64,000 bases of DNA, taken from NCBI GenBank assembly GCA_003254905.1, contig QANU01025285.1, positions 387,112-451,111 on the forward strand, given 5' to 3'. The notes beneath the pieces are model-generated. The model did not search any database, had not been told where the DNA came from, and saw only the letters and a list, made by a program, of their open reading frames with translations. Every line of letters begins with the position of its first letter. The stretch's first letter is position 1. Both the position numbers and the translations under genes were made by a program. Shown in pieces: positions 1 through 10,885 of the stretch. This DNA is from Nissolia schottii. Taxonomy: Eukaryota; Streptophyta; Magnoliopsida; Fabales; Fabaceae.

Positions 1-700
1 TTGATTTCTTCTTGTAAGATGGTAGTTAATCCTCTTATTGTTGGGATTTGATGAGTATTATGGTTTGATTGTATCCGTTTTAACTCTTTTATATATGAAG
101 CTATTGATTTCTATGATTTGCATGACTTGATCTTGAATTTAATGCTTCTTTTAGCCTGATCAACTATAACTCGATTTAAGATTTGATTTTGTGCACAAGA
201 GCGACATCATTGAGTTGGATCTAGATCAAATCATCTAATATTCCTAATTGCTAGACATAGAGTTAGGTTTATTAGTCATTCTAACACCTGAAGCTATCTC
301 GATTCGCTTTGTTAATTGTGCAAGACATCGACAAATAACAACGGGGACCGAATGATCTTCTCATGCTTGAAAGAGATGAGTACGATAAGAGCTGGTGGCG
401 AGGAATCAAGGATTTGATAGTTCATATGCATTGAGTTAATGGATATATAAAAACTATAGTACGAGTTAATTCCCGACAAGCTTCCCTATCTGCTTCTCAT
501 TCGCTGTCATTTTATCTCTGTATTTTATTTTATTTGTTTTTAAATGTAAATGCACAAACCAACTAACCATCTTGTTTAATTAATGAAACTCAAGAATGAC
601 TTTATATCACAACTCCCAGAGGACGACAACCCTTCCACTGTACTACAATTGAATCCTTTTGGGGATTTGAAAGCAACACAGTAGATAGGAAAATCAAATA
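1..700. other. No recognisable gene
   Basis: AT-rich intergenic sequence upstream of the first MADS relic. I see no long open frame, no conserved protein motif and no clear repeat structure here. Confidence 0.4.
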
Positions 701-704
701 GAAA

Positions 705-1146
705 GAAGTAGAAAAGCTTTCAACAATTATCTACACTCCCAATAAACCTCAACTAGAGGTATGGTTATCCCCTTCTGGAGCCAGAAGGGTGATCTCAAAG
801 TTTAGGGAATTACCTAAATTGGAACAATGCACAAAGATGATGAATCAAGAAAGTTTCTTGAGACAAAGAATCCAAAAGACCAAACGACATCTTAAGATAC
901 AAAGGTATGATAATAGGAAGAAAGAGATGAGCAGTCTTATGTTCCAATGCTTAAGTGTCGGTGAGGTCTATGACAATTTTAACAAGATTGATAACAATCA
1001 CTTGTCATAGGTGACTGATGAGAATATCAGGGAAATCAATAGGAAGATCAACAGTAGCTAATGCCATGCAAAACCAACCTTGTTTAGTGGACAATGTCAT
1101 TAATGGTGGTGGGGGTTATGAGATGCAACCATTTTGGGAGTCTTAG
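705..1146 (+). pseudogene. AGL80-like type I MADS relic, copy 1 (5'-truncated)
   Basis: This is the left-arm copy of a type I (M-gamma, AGL80-like) MADS gene. Only the part after the DNA-binding MADS core survives. The reading starts near the stretch corresponding to IYTPNKPQLEVW and continues with the family-typical region containing VISKFRELPKLEQ, MMNQESFLRQRI and RYDNRKKEM, then MFQCL. The first half of the MADS domain is absent and the frame is broken by stops before the end, which reads MQPFWES. Intact AGL80-like proteins act in the nucleus, mainly in female gametophyte and endosperm. This copy cannot encode one. It lies head to head with copy 2 as part of an inverted duplication. Confidence 0.75.
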
Positions 1147-2047
1147 TGGTATGTTTCATGATTCTCTCTAGTGATAGTTGTCTAATGTCTTGTTTTATTT
1201 CATCTCCTTTGTCTTTAATGGGTATATACTTAGATGCAATAATATTCCATTATAGTCGATTATTCTTAATACATGTTTGTTTTCTATTTGCACAATATTT
1301 TTGCTCAATGGTCATTCTTATCTTCAAGTATAATGTACTATTGAAAAGTATTGATGATAAGTAGAATAAAGAGACATTGTCTTTATTCGGTTCTAAATGA
1401 TTTAGAATTAGCGTTCGTTCTTGTTTTTTTAAAGTTCTTAAAACAATAATTTTACATCTTTTAAAGTTAAACATTTGAATACAATCACGACGAAAAAGTT
1501 ATTCATTTTACCAGAGTATTGATGTTCATTAAGAATAAAAATATTCATAACAAGACGAGAGTTGTCTCTCTTACTACTCCCTATTTAAATTGTTGCCATA
1601 AACTTGGATAATATTAAATTATGAGAATTAAAATAAATAAAGTAGAAATCCTAGAACTTTCTGATTGTCATCCTATTTTATGTGGTATTTTAATTGACAT
1701 ACTGTCAAGAACCAATGAGCGACAATTAAATTTGATTTTTTTTTTATTGGTTTAGGGAATAAAAGCGATTCCTTTTGTAATTTCTCAAATTTAGAGTATT
1801 TATCATGATAAATGTTTGATTCTTTCTTGTTCTATCTTGACTTTTTTCAAACTGTTGACTTCAATTTTTGTGTTTTTCCAATATCATGAATTTGTTTGAT
1901 GTTAAAATAAAGCAAAGCAAGAAGAGTAATAGAAAAGAGAGAATGCAAAGCAGTAAAGAGAAGGAGATGAGAAGTGAGAAGGGAATAAGAAAAGAGGTTA
2001 TATTGTTGCATATTATGCACTGGCGACAAGGTAAATAAATTGAAGTG
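705..2047 (+). repeat. Left arm of a large inverted duplication
   Basis: This stretch is the reverse complement, with divergence, of 2248-4340. Matches include the MADS relic, the 1200-1270 segment against 3720-3830, the segment around 1500-1700 against 3360-3500, and the C/T-rich 1860-2047 segment against 2248-2430. The spacer between the arms is about 200 bp (2048-2247). The left arm lacks the TRIM insertion present in the right arm, so the duplication is older than that insertion. Many substitutions and small indels separate the arms. Confidence 0.75.
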
Positions 2048-2247
2048 TCGTCTCCTATCTCTTCATTTTCGATTTCATGACATAAATGTTTGTGTTGTTT
2101 ATTTGACCAACTTAACAAAATAATTTTCGTTGTACAATTCAGATAGTCAAAATGTTTTTAACTTGTACAATTCAATCCCCTTCTCATACTTTCACTCGCT
2201 TCCCTGTATTGCCCCTAGTTCTTCTTTTTCCTTTATTTGTCTATGTG

Positions 2248-4340
2248 ACTTCAATTTATTTACCTTGTTGTCAATGTATAATATGCACTAATATAACCTC
2301 TTTTCTCATTCCCTTCTCACTTCTTCTTCTCTTCTTCTCTTTAGTGCTTCACATTCTCTCTTTTCTATTACTCTTATTGATTTGCTTTACTTTAATGTCA
2401 AATGAATTAATGACATTGGAAAAACACAAAAATTGAAGTCCATGGATTGAAAAAAGTTGAGATAAAACTAGAAATAATCAAACATTTATCATGATAAACA
2501 CTCTAAATTTGAGAACTTACAAAAGGAATCACTTGTTGGGTTTAAAGCGGTGAGGGGGCCAACAATTGGAGGAGATTTAAATTAACAGGCTAAGTGAGAC
2601 ACAAAAGTGGGTTAGACGCCATATCTTGACCCAGAACCTCAGGTAATGGATTTATGGGTTTTTCCAAATATATATTTTTTTACTAAGTCAAAACTTCATC
2701 AATGTGAGACTTTAACATTCACACTTAGAATACAACAATCTTCCCTCTGATCAAGTGTAAGACCCAACATTAACATGCTCCCCCCTCAGGGAAATTTCCT
2801 GTACTCATGACAAATGCTCATGGGATGGTACCACACCTTGAGTAAACACTCACCAGCTAGGCTGCAACCCTAGTGTAAATTTCATGAGCAAATCTTATGC
2901 CAGATTTAAACCATCGACTCTTATACCACTTGTTGGGTTTTAATTGGTGAGGGAGAGCCTAGAATCATAGGAGATTTAAACCAACAAGCTAAGTGAGACA
3001 CAAAAGCATGTTAGATGCCACATCATAACCCAAAACCTTGTTGGATTTTAAGTGATGAGAGGCATCCTACAATCAGAGGATATTTAAATCAATAGGCTAA
3101 GTGAGACATCGAAGCGGGTTAGACATCATATCTTGACTCAAAACCTTAAGAAAATGGGTTCATGGGTATTCTCAAATATATATTCTTCACTTAGTTCAAA
3201 CTTCATCAATGTGAGATTTAAATATTCACACTCTGAACACAAAACCCCTTCTATTCCCTAAACAAACATCAAAAATCAAATTTAATCGTCGTTTATATTT
3301 GTTTTTGATAGTATGTCAAAATACCACTTAAAACAATATGACAATCAGACAATTCTAGGATTTCTACTTTATTTAATTCTCATATTTTCATATTATCCAA
3401 GTTTATGGCAACAATATAAACATGGAGTGGGAGAGACAACTCTCATCATGTTATGAATATTCTTATTCTTAATTAACGCCAATACCCTGGTAAAATGGAT
3501 AACTTTTTCGTCATGATGTATTCAAATGGTTAACTTTAAAACATGTAAAATTATTTTTTTCAAGAACAAAAAATTAAAAAAAAAAAAACACTAATTCCAA
3601 ATCATTGAGATCCAAATAAACATAGTGTCTCTTTATTCTACTTATCATCAATACTTTTCTACAGTACAGTATACTTGAAGATAACAATGACCATTGAGAA
3701 AACATTTTGTCCAAATAGAACATAAACATGTACAAGAAATACTAGACTATAATGAAATATTATTGCATCTAAGCATAAACACATTAAATACAAAGGAGAT
3801 AAATTAAACAAGATATTAGACAACTATTAATAAAGAGACTCAGGAAACACACCACTAAATCTCCCAAAATGGTTGCACCTCGTGACCCCCACTGCCACTA
3901 ATGATATTCTCCACTAATCAAGGTTGCCTTTGCATGGCTTCAACTTGTGCTTGCTCTCCATTGATGACTACTTCTCCATATGTGGTCCCTTCTTAGCATT
4001 GGCTACTGTTGATCTTCCTACTGATTTCCTTAAGATTTCAACCAATCACCCAAGACAAGTCATTGAGATCAATCATGGTAAGATTGTCAAAGACCTCACC
4101 AGCACTCAGAAAATGAAACATAATATTGTTCATCTCTTTTTTTTTCTATTATCATACCTTTGTTTATTCAGATGTTGTTGGGCCTTCTCAATCCTTTGTC
4201 TCAAGAAGCTCTCTTGATTCATCATCTTCTTACATTTTTCCAATTGAGGCAGTTCCCTAAACTTTGAGATCACCTTTCTTGCCTCGGTAAGGGATGACCA
4301 AACCTCTGGTTGAGGTTCATTGGGAGTGTAAATAGCACAA
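2248..4340 (-). repeat. Right arm of the large inverted duplication
   Basis: This is the counterpart of 705-2047 in opposite orientation. It is longer because it contains a 708-bp TRIM at 2534-3241. Outside the insertion it follows the left arm in order, from ACTTCAATTTATTTACC at the spacer side to the MADS relic at its far end. A transcript across both arms could fold into a long imperfect hairpin; that is inference. Confidence 0.75.
2534..3241 (-). mobile_element. TRIM-type LTR retrotransposon (non-autonomous)
   Basis: Two direct repeats beginning TGTTGGGTTT and ending in CA flank a short core of about 190 bp with no coding capacity. The left repeat is 2534-2737 (about 204 bp). The right repeat is 2931-3241 and holds an internal duplication starting near 3043. 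Read on the minus strand, the core begins just after the right repeat with TGGTATAAGAGTC, close to the usual initiator-tRNA-Met primer-binding site. It ends next to the left repeat with a purine tract (AGAGGGAAGAT), as expected of a polypurine tract. The uninterrupted left arm of the inverted duplication (around 1750) shows the pre-insertion state. A target duplication is not clear. Confidence 0.7.
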
Positions 4341-4472
4341 GCTTCTATCCCACAAAGGATGCTGATCGATCTCATCAACCTTCTTGATTAATCCACTTTT
4401 TCTTTTCTTAAGTGTTGCCCTCCTCTTCGAATCATTCGTTATGTATGTGATGTCCATCTTCTTTCTAGTCAT
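3856..4472 (-). pseudogene. AGL80-like type I MADS relic, copy 2 (frameshifted)
   Basis: The N-terminus is complete: ATG at 4472-4470 opens MTRKKMDITYITNDSKRR, the start of an M-gamma MADS domain, followed by KKRKSGLIKKVDEI. Near 4363-4370 the sequence reads CTGATCGATCTC where copy 3 reads CTAATCTC. The extra 4 bp (a duplicated GATC) shift the frame before the STLCGIEAC motif. The rest of the family pattern then continues in another frame (EACAIYTPNEP, VISKFRELPQLEK, MMNQESFLRQRIEK). The end aligns with the FWDS/FWES ending of the other copies. Intact relatives are nuclear DNA-binding regulators of female gametophyte and seed development. This copy cannot make a full protein without correction of the frameshift. 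Confidence 0.75.
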
Positions 4473-4473
4473 G

Positions 4474-4749
4474 GTGATGATCAAGAATGAAAAACAATCA
4501 AAAAAGATAAACAAAGTATCAAGAAAGAAATTGAGATTTTTTTTTTTGGTGCCTTTTTCTTGCCCCAGTTATGCTCTTTATATAAGATACTTTGTCTTTT
4601 GAGATATAGTCAAATTTAATGCGTCATAATACAATTAACTGTAATTAATCTGTGTACATTGTATTATTCCAATGAATTTACAATATGATTTTGTTTAAAT
4701 TCCATGCCATTTGTGGACGGTAAAGAAAATCTCAGACTTTAAATGTGTT
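4474..4749. other. Possible remnant of the MADS copy 2 promoter
   Basis: AT-rich DNA upstream of copy 2. It resembles 9392-9650 upstream of copy 3, for example the CTCTTTATATA(A/G)GATA stretch, a TATA-like TTATATAAAGAG on the minus strand. This similarity means that copies 2 and 3 duplicated together with promoter-proximal DNA. Confidence 0.45.
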
Positions 4750-4750
4750 G

Positions 4751-4785
<35 letters not shown>

Positions 4786-4786
4786 T
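4750..4786 (+). repeat. (TTA)n microsatellite
   Basis: About twelve tandem TTA/ATT units. Confidence 0.95.
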
Positions 4787-5054
4787 TGAGAAAACTTAAG
4801 TTGATGTTATTGATAACTAGTATTTTTGTGTCTTAATTGACTTTCACATTCAATGTTTTAGATCTCCAAAAGATATAATTAAGCAAGAGTGGAGATCCAC
4901 TTACACCTAATGTAAGTCTAATCACTTAAACCCCATCTCACCATTCATTTTTTTAAGATCCAATGGCTCAAAACAACCCACTTAAATGCTCATGTGCCAC
5001 CTCTCTTCACTCTTTTTATTTTTTATTATATTTTATTCAATCCATCATTGTTCT

Positions 5055-5847
5055 TACAGCTGACAAAATGAGTCAGACCCGTGGGTCCAGTCTGTTTACC
5101 CGGTTAAATGGACAGACTTTACATGCAAAAAATAAGTCCGTGAAAATTTTAAAGAAAATTGGTCCGACCCGTTTAGGCCTAAACCCGCTAGGCCTGCGGG
5201 CTAGCCCGTGAGCCTGTGAAATATTTTTTTTATTTATAAAAAAATTAATTTTTTAAAAGTTTCATTTTTGACTCTAAATTTTATTTTGGAGTTTAAGAGT
5301 TTACTATGATATATATATTGATAAATTTTGCATTCTATTCCTTTAATGAGTGCCTACGCCCTACAACTTGAATATGCTTTCAAACCTTGTTTATTATTGA
5401 TTAATCTACGAGAAAGAGTTCCAAATATGTTTTTGATCAATAACATAACAGTACTCACATCAATGTTATATGCCGTCATTTAATTAATGAAAGTTGTATT
5501 AACTCATGAATCAATTTCAAATAGCATTTGAAATCATTTGATATCTTTCAAACAAGATAATTGAAGGAACAAAAAAGATAATATAATATCGCAATCAATT
5601 ATTTAAACTATTTCTTTCTAATTAATTAATAGATAGACGATAAAAAATAGTTAAAAATAATCGCGCATACTTATTCACAACTTTGTATTTAAATCATAAA
5701 AAATAGACTAAAATTTAAAATTTTTATAAAAAAAAATAAACGGACTAACGGACTGGCCCGTTTAGACCCACGGACCGACCATAAACGAGCCGGATCCTAA
5801 AAATAGACATAATTTAGCGGGTCGGGCAAGCCGGTTTGACACCCGTC
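5055..5847. mobile_element. hAT-like non-autonomous element, copy 1
   Basis: The left end TACAGCTGACAAAA and the right end TTTGACACCCGTC are degenerate versions of the TAGGGCTGTCAAA ends seen at 10886 and 19079. The flanking 8-mers ATTGTTCT (5047-5054) and ATGGTTCT (5848-5855) match at 7 of 8 positions, as expected of a hAT target duplication. The ends carry GC-rich repeats of the AGGCCCGTTTAGG type; the centre is AT-rich and non-coding. The element is closely related along its length to 10886-11771 but lacks about 80 bp present there. Confidence 0.65.
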
Positions 5848-5859
5848 ATGGTTCTTCCT

Positions 5860-6239
5860 GGCTCATCTCTCATCACTCATGTGCCGCCTCTGTGCTCCGT
5901 CCTGCTCATTCATCCATCAAGCTCTCCGACCACTGCGAGTTCTTACCTCCATTCCCACCCAATTCACCACCGCGTCATCTAACTATGACACAATGACAAG
6001 AACCGAAATTTCCATGGTAGCCAACAAACAACATTTACTTATCGAAGGTTTTAATAAAAATAAAAATAAAAAGTTATCTAACGTTGTTATTTTCCAAAAA
6101 GAAAACAATCTAAGACCGCAAATGCCACAATGGCGGTAGTCCAAAAACGAAATTTCCATGGTAGCCAACAAACAACATTTACTTATTTTTGTTTAAACAA
6201 GATTTTATTTCTTCTAATTTCAACGAATTAGTTTAAAAA
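5860..6239. other. Intergenic; short direct repeat
   Basis: No gene recognised. A segment of about 30 bp beginning AACCGAAATTTCCATGGTAG at 6000 recurs at 6146 (AACGAAATTTCCATGG...AACAAACAACATTTACTTAT), a local direct duplication spaced about 145 bp. Confidence 0.5.
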
Positions 6240-6800
6240 AAATGTTTTGTATATATCATTTCTGCTATCATCATCCTGTCATCACATTAAATATGCATAT
6301 TCTCTCTCCTCTCCCTCACGATCATATTATTATTCTTCTTCTTCTTTTCCTGTTATTTTTTCTCTCTCTTTTCTCCTTTCATTGATTTCTTTTTCTTTTT
6401 CTTTCATTCATCACAAACATTTTTTCTTTCATTTTTTTCAATTTTTCTTGTTTGTTTTCTTCATTCATCACATATGGTACTTTAATCAAATTTTTCTTCA
6501 TTTTTCCTTCTTTTCATGTTTTTGTTTCCTTCTTCGTCTTCATTTTTGTTTCCATTTCCCTCATAGTATTTGTTTCTAATTGTTCAAAAGTTTGTGTATG
6601 TGTGTAGAAAAGTTTATGTACGGTAAAGAGTGAGTTCACACGCTTAGAGTTGAGTAGGGAGCATGAAAGAGAATGTGATAGTTACTTTTTGCTATTTAAT
6701 GTGCCATAGATCCAATTTGATTTGGTTCTGTATTTAAAAATTTTGTGCATGTGTGTGTAAAAGGTTGTGCACTTGGTGTCGTTGTGTATGTCAGACGTAC
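6240..6800 (+). repeat. Dispersed pyrimidine-rich repeat, copy A
   Basis: A T/C-rich block (TCATTCATCACAAACATTTT and similar) followed by a segment with GTGAGTTCACACGCTTAGAG, a GCATGAAAGAGAATGTGA motif and TTGTGCATGTGTGTGTAAAA. The same order of motifs recurs at 15050-15990. It has no coding potential; the open frames across it are low-complexity Phe/Ser. Element class not determined. Confidence 0.6.
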
Positions 6801-6807
6801 GTCGGCT

Positions 6808-7272
6808 TGATTTGGTAAAACTTTTTGAGAGGGTGCTCTTCCTCTTAAAAAGCATAAGTCACTTTTTTGTGTTTGGTAAATAGAAAAGCTAAAGAGATTT
6901 TGCTCTTAACTTATAAGAGTCGTGAGTGCTTTTGAGAGTTCTCAAAAGTAGTTTTTTAGAGCTAACTTGTATTCTCTAAAATGTAAAATGACTAAATAAC
7001 ATTAAATTTAAATAGAAAGCCAACTTTTTCCATTGAAATCTTGATTCTTTCTAATCAATCCTTCATTATATGTTTCTATTCTAGCCATTTTATATTTTAT
7101 GAGCAAATTTATAATATATTTACCAAATATTATTTTGTGACTTTTGTTTATTGAGAGTCACTTTTATCGTATTTTACCAAACAATATCAATATGAGTTTT
7201 TAAAAGTAGCTTTTTAAGAGGTCAGAGAACTTGACAACTTTTAAAAAGCAACAACTTTACCAAACCAACCTA
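6808..7272. mobile_element. Foldback (MITE-like) element
   Basis: The ends TTGATTTGGTAAAACTT (left) and AAGTTTACCAAACCAA-like (right) are inverted repeats. The similarity continues inward (CTCTTCCTCTTAAAAAGC against the complement of GCTTTTTAAGAGGTCAGAGA). It is non-coding. A related-looking but shorter element with TTTGGTTGTGCTTTT ends lies at 31747-31990. No clear target duplication. Confidence 0.55.
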
Positions 7273-8140
7273 TCAAATGTACATTTGTGACACTACCATA
7301 ATTATACACTACCTTTGTTGAGTTAGTGTCTCTTAAATGGTGTGACTTGAGTACTCTATTTTCTCCATAAAAAATTAAGAGATTTATCTAGCTACGTTCT
7401 CCCTTGAAGGTTTTAATGGGGCTCATCTTATATGTGCCAAACTTTGTTGTGGTTTGGTGGGTTGTAAATGTGATACCTTGTACCTAGAAAGCCATTAACC
7501 CTAAGTCAGACAACACTTAGTAGCAAGTTTTACCTCAAAATTCAAACCAGTAGACTTTGGAGTACCAGTGCCAATGAAATTGTACCAATGGAGAGCTATT
7601 ACGCTAGGGCATGTAGAGGCGAACACAATTGCACTCATGTAGCCCCATTGCATTGCCATGCGAGTTGAATTTTCCATGCAGCCCTAGTTCTCATTCATTC
7701 ATGTAATCTTATGCCTGCAAAATCACCCTAGTAGAGCTCTAACCTTCCCACTCTGATTTATCTCATTCTTCATCATTAAAACACCTTTTTCCTATCAATT
7801 CCTTTACTATTCCTCAATCATTTAGGCTGATAGATCATCGTTTCATCTATTTAGCCTCAAATAACGAGTATAGCCCCTCAGAATCATCCCATTAATTATT
7901 TTTAGATCTATTATAGTGAGTTTAGGTCACCGAGGAGAGCCTTGGGGCATGCCCTTGGACCGTTCCCTTTTTCATATGAGGACTTCTAAAGACCAAACAT
8001 GAGTTTCTAATCCCTTTTTGAATGAAAATAAATAATTTTATCTATTTTAAATTAATTCTAATTTTTAGGGATCAAATTTAACGCCTCTTTTTGGATTCCA
8101 AAACAACTCGTATCGCACCTAGAACACCCGTGCAGTGACA
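7273..8140. other. No recognisable gene
   Basis: Intergenic sequence between the foldback element and the seed-type promoter. No coding region or repeat could be supported. Confidence 0.4.
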
Positions 8141-8159
8141 CATCACCACTACACCTTGC

Positions 8160-8290
8160 CACCACGTGACACCTACCCTCCCCACGTGGCAGCTGCTGTC
8201 TCCCCCACAATCCTCATGGCAAGACACGGCCATGCAAGCCATAGCCCACTAATTCGCATGCATGTCCTCAAATTAATATATATACATATG
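8160..8290 (+). promoter_or_regulatory. Seed-type (ABRE/G-box plus RY) promoter
   Basis: Two G-box cores CACGTG at 8163-8168 and 8183-8188, the first as CCACGTGACAC and the second as CCCACGTGGCAG, match ABA-response elements. A perfect RY motif CATGCATG lies at 8257-8264, with an RY-like CATGCAAG at 8231-8238. A TATA box (AATATATATAC, 8275-8285) follows, about 50 bp before the ATG at 8333. G-boxes with RY elements are the established signature of ABI3/FUS3- and bZIP-driven seed maturation promoters. Confidence 0.6.
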
Positions 8291-8332
8291 TATATGTTTT
8301 CATTTTCATTTCTTTTTAACTAAAGCACCACC

Positions 8333-8509
8333 ATGGCTCCTCCCTTCACCTTTCCTTCTCTTCAAACTGAAGGAAATAAGATGAAAATCACAGCTCCTTC
8401 TTCCTTCCTTGGCCACCACGTTTTGGCCACCATCACCAAGCCACCACCATCAAGTTTCTCATCCTCCTTAGCCGCCACCAACATCTCCAATTCCATCATT
8501 ATCTCTTAA
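8333..8509 (+). CDS. Small ORF of 58 codons behind a seed-type promoter
   Basis: The ATG sits in a good plant context (CACCACCATGGC) about 50 bp after the TATA box. The predicted peptide starts MAPPFTFPSLQTEG, is rich in Ser, Pro, Thr and Ala, and ends NSIIIS before TAA. I do not recognise it. It could be a short seed protein, a first exon whose remainder is lost, or the truncated head of a seed-maturation gene. About 45 bp after the stop, sequence belonging to the third MADS relic begins. This argues for a truncation or rearrangement junction. No domain or clear targeting signal can be claimed. Confidence 0.35.
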   Translation: MAPPFTFPSLQTEGNKMKITAPSSFLGHHVLATITKPPPSSFSSSLAATNISNSIIIS

Positions 8510-8776
8510 TGCGTTGGTGCCTATTACACAAACACAATACAAAACCACAAAAATGAAATCTACTTATCATCAACACTTTTCAATAGTACATTATACTTGG
8601 AGATCAAAATGACCATGGAACAATAATGTTGTGCAAATTGGAAACAAACTTGTACTAGAATACTAGACTATGATGGAATATTGTTGCATCTAAGCATAAA
8701 AATATTAAATACAAAGGAGATGAAATTAAAGAAGTCCGTAGACAACTATCACTAGAAGGACTCACGAAACACACCA

Positions 8777-9391
8777 CTAAGAATCCCAAAATGGTTGCAT
8801 CTCATGACCCCCACCTCCTCTAATGTTATTGTCCACCGAACAAGGTTGATTTTGCATGGCTTAATCTTGTGCTTGCTCTCCATTGATGGCTACTGATCCA
8901 TATGCATTCCCTTCTTGGCATTGGCTATTGTTGATCTTCATGTTGATTTCCTTGAGGTTTTGATCAATCACCCATGACAAGTCATTGAGGTGAATCATGA
9001 TAAGATTGTCAAAGACCTCGCCATCACTTAGGCACTAGAATATAAGATTGTACATCTCTTTCTTCCTGTTGTCATACCTTTGTTTCTTCAGTCGTTCTTG
9101 GGGCTTTTGGATTCTTTGTCTCAAGAAACTTTCTTGAGTCATCATCTTCTTGCGTTGTTCCAGTCCAGGCAGTTCCGTAAACTTTGAGATCACGCTTTTG
9201 GCCCTGGAAAGGGATGGCCAAACCTCTAGTTGAGGTTCATTATGAGTGTAGATAACAACACAAGCTTCTATCCCACAAAGGGTGCTAATCTCATCAACCT
9301 TTTTTATCAGGTCACTTCTTCTTTTCTTTAGTGTTGCCCTCCTCTTTGAGTCATTCACTATGTATGTGAGTTCCATATTCTTTCAAGTCAT
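8777..9391 (-). pseudogene. AGL80-like type I MADS relic, copy 3
   Basis: This is the best-preserved copy, about 205 codons from ATG at 9391 to the terminal TAG at 8777. Its third codon is TGA where copy 2 has AGA (MT-stop-KNMELTY). Translation could start at the next ATG (9376), giving 113 residues: MADS core (SKRRATLKKRRS, KKVDEISTLCGIEAC), then EPQLEVWPS, VISKFTELPGLEQ, ESFLRQRIQK and RYDNRKKEM. A TAG then replaces the Gln codon of the F-Q-C-L motif (near 9035), and a TAA occurs about 73 codons further on. Between the stops the frame stays open to MQPFWDS, so decay is recent or mild. A truncated MADS peptide is possible but unproven. Confidence 0.7.
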
Positions 9392-10880
9392 GGTGATGAT
9401 CGAAAAATATAAACAATAGATTAAGAATGAAATCAAGATTTTTTTTTTCTTTTGTGCCTTTCTCTTGCTCAATTATGCTCTTTATATAGGATAATTTGTG
9501 TGTTACGATATAGCCAAATTGAATGCAAATTTTTGGTAGTCTGTACCTAGCCATAACACAATAATCCGTAATTGGTTTGTATGCAATGTATTGTTATCGT
9601 GCTTTTACAATATGATTTTGTTTAAATGACTTGCCATTTGTGTAGGGCAAAGGAAATCTTAAACTTTTAATGCGTTTTTCAACTCTAGATGGGAGTGTTC
9701 GCAAGCGAAGCGGTTGTATTGCTTACTTTTTTTTTACACAAAATTTGTATGTAGTTCAAGTTAAAATTATAGTTGGTTTAATCAAGGTTGTCAAACTCAC
9801 GAATTTACCTAAACTTGTGGAGCATAGGTAAACTCAAATCGTAAACTCGTAACAATTTATTAATTATGAAAATAATAATAAAAATATTTACAATACATTA
9901 ATATAATATATTACATTTATGATAAAAACAAATTTAAATAAAAATTTGACTTCCAACATCATAATGAGGTAAACACAAGTCATACAGTATAAAATATAAG
10001 TTATAATTGCAAAAAACAAAATAAAATCAAAACTTCATAATATTATAAATCAACATAACATATGTCAAGATATCAAGATCCTCTATTTGGAGGTTCTAAT
10101 TAAGAGTGATCTTTATGAAATATTGTGTTTTGGAGTTTGACATACTAAATTTGGACTAGAATTGTGAACTCGGGAGTTTATCCCAGGTTTACCTTAGTTT
10201 ATTTGAGTTTACCCGAATTTACTCAAGTATGAGGTGTAAAGCGAGTTATCACGATTTGAAGACCAACACTCATAAAATTGTAAGAGTTTTTAAGTTGATT
10301 TAAGAGTTTGAAAACCATGGTTTAGTTAATTTGTAGGTCCCCATAGTTTAACTCAATTTTCAATTTTGTCGATATAGTTTAAAAGTTTTTAATTAGGTCC
10401 TTATATTGAATAAAATTGTATTTTAAAGTCCTTGTAACAACCAAACTTTACAAATTTTTATAGACTAAACAAATTTTTACATTTAAGCTTACAAAATTGG
10501 GGTTTAGGGTTTTAGGGTTTGGGGACCTATTAAAATATATAAAATATTTAGAAGTTCTTGTAACACTGAGTTAATCTAGAGACTTAATTACAAAACTTAT
10601 TCAATACAGGGACTTGATTTAAAACTTCTAAATTATATAACAATTAGAAAATTTGATTCAAATGATGTTATTGCTTGTATTGGAGTGCAAGATTCTTATT
10701 TTTTTACTAGTATTGGTAACCGGTGCAATGCATGGGAAATAAAGTGTTTATGAAAAGAATGAAAATTTTAAATTTGGTTTATCAAGTTAATATTTATTAA
10801 TAGGTTTAGAATTTATTAAATAGAAATTAAAATATAAGGAAAATCATCATTGAAAGTAAGGGTTAAATATGTGATTTAGT
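9392..10880. other. No recognisable gene
   Basis: AT-rich intergenic DNA. The first 250 bp resemble the upstream flank of MADS copy 2. The rest shows no supported coding region. Confidence 0.4.
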
Positions 10881-10885
10881 CCTAC

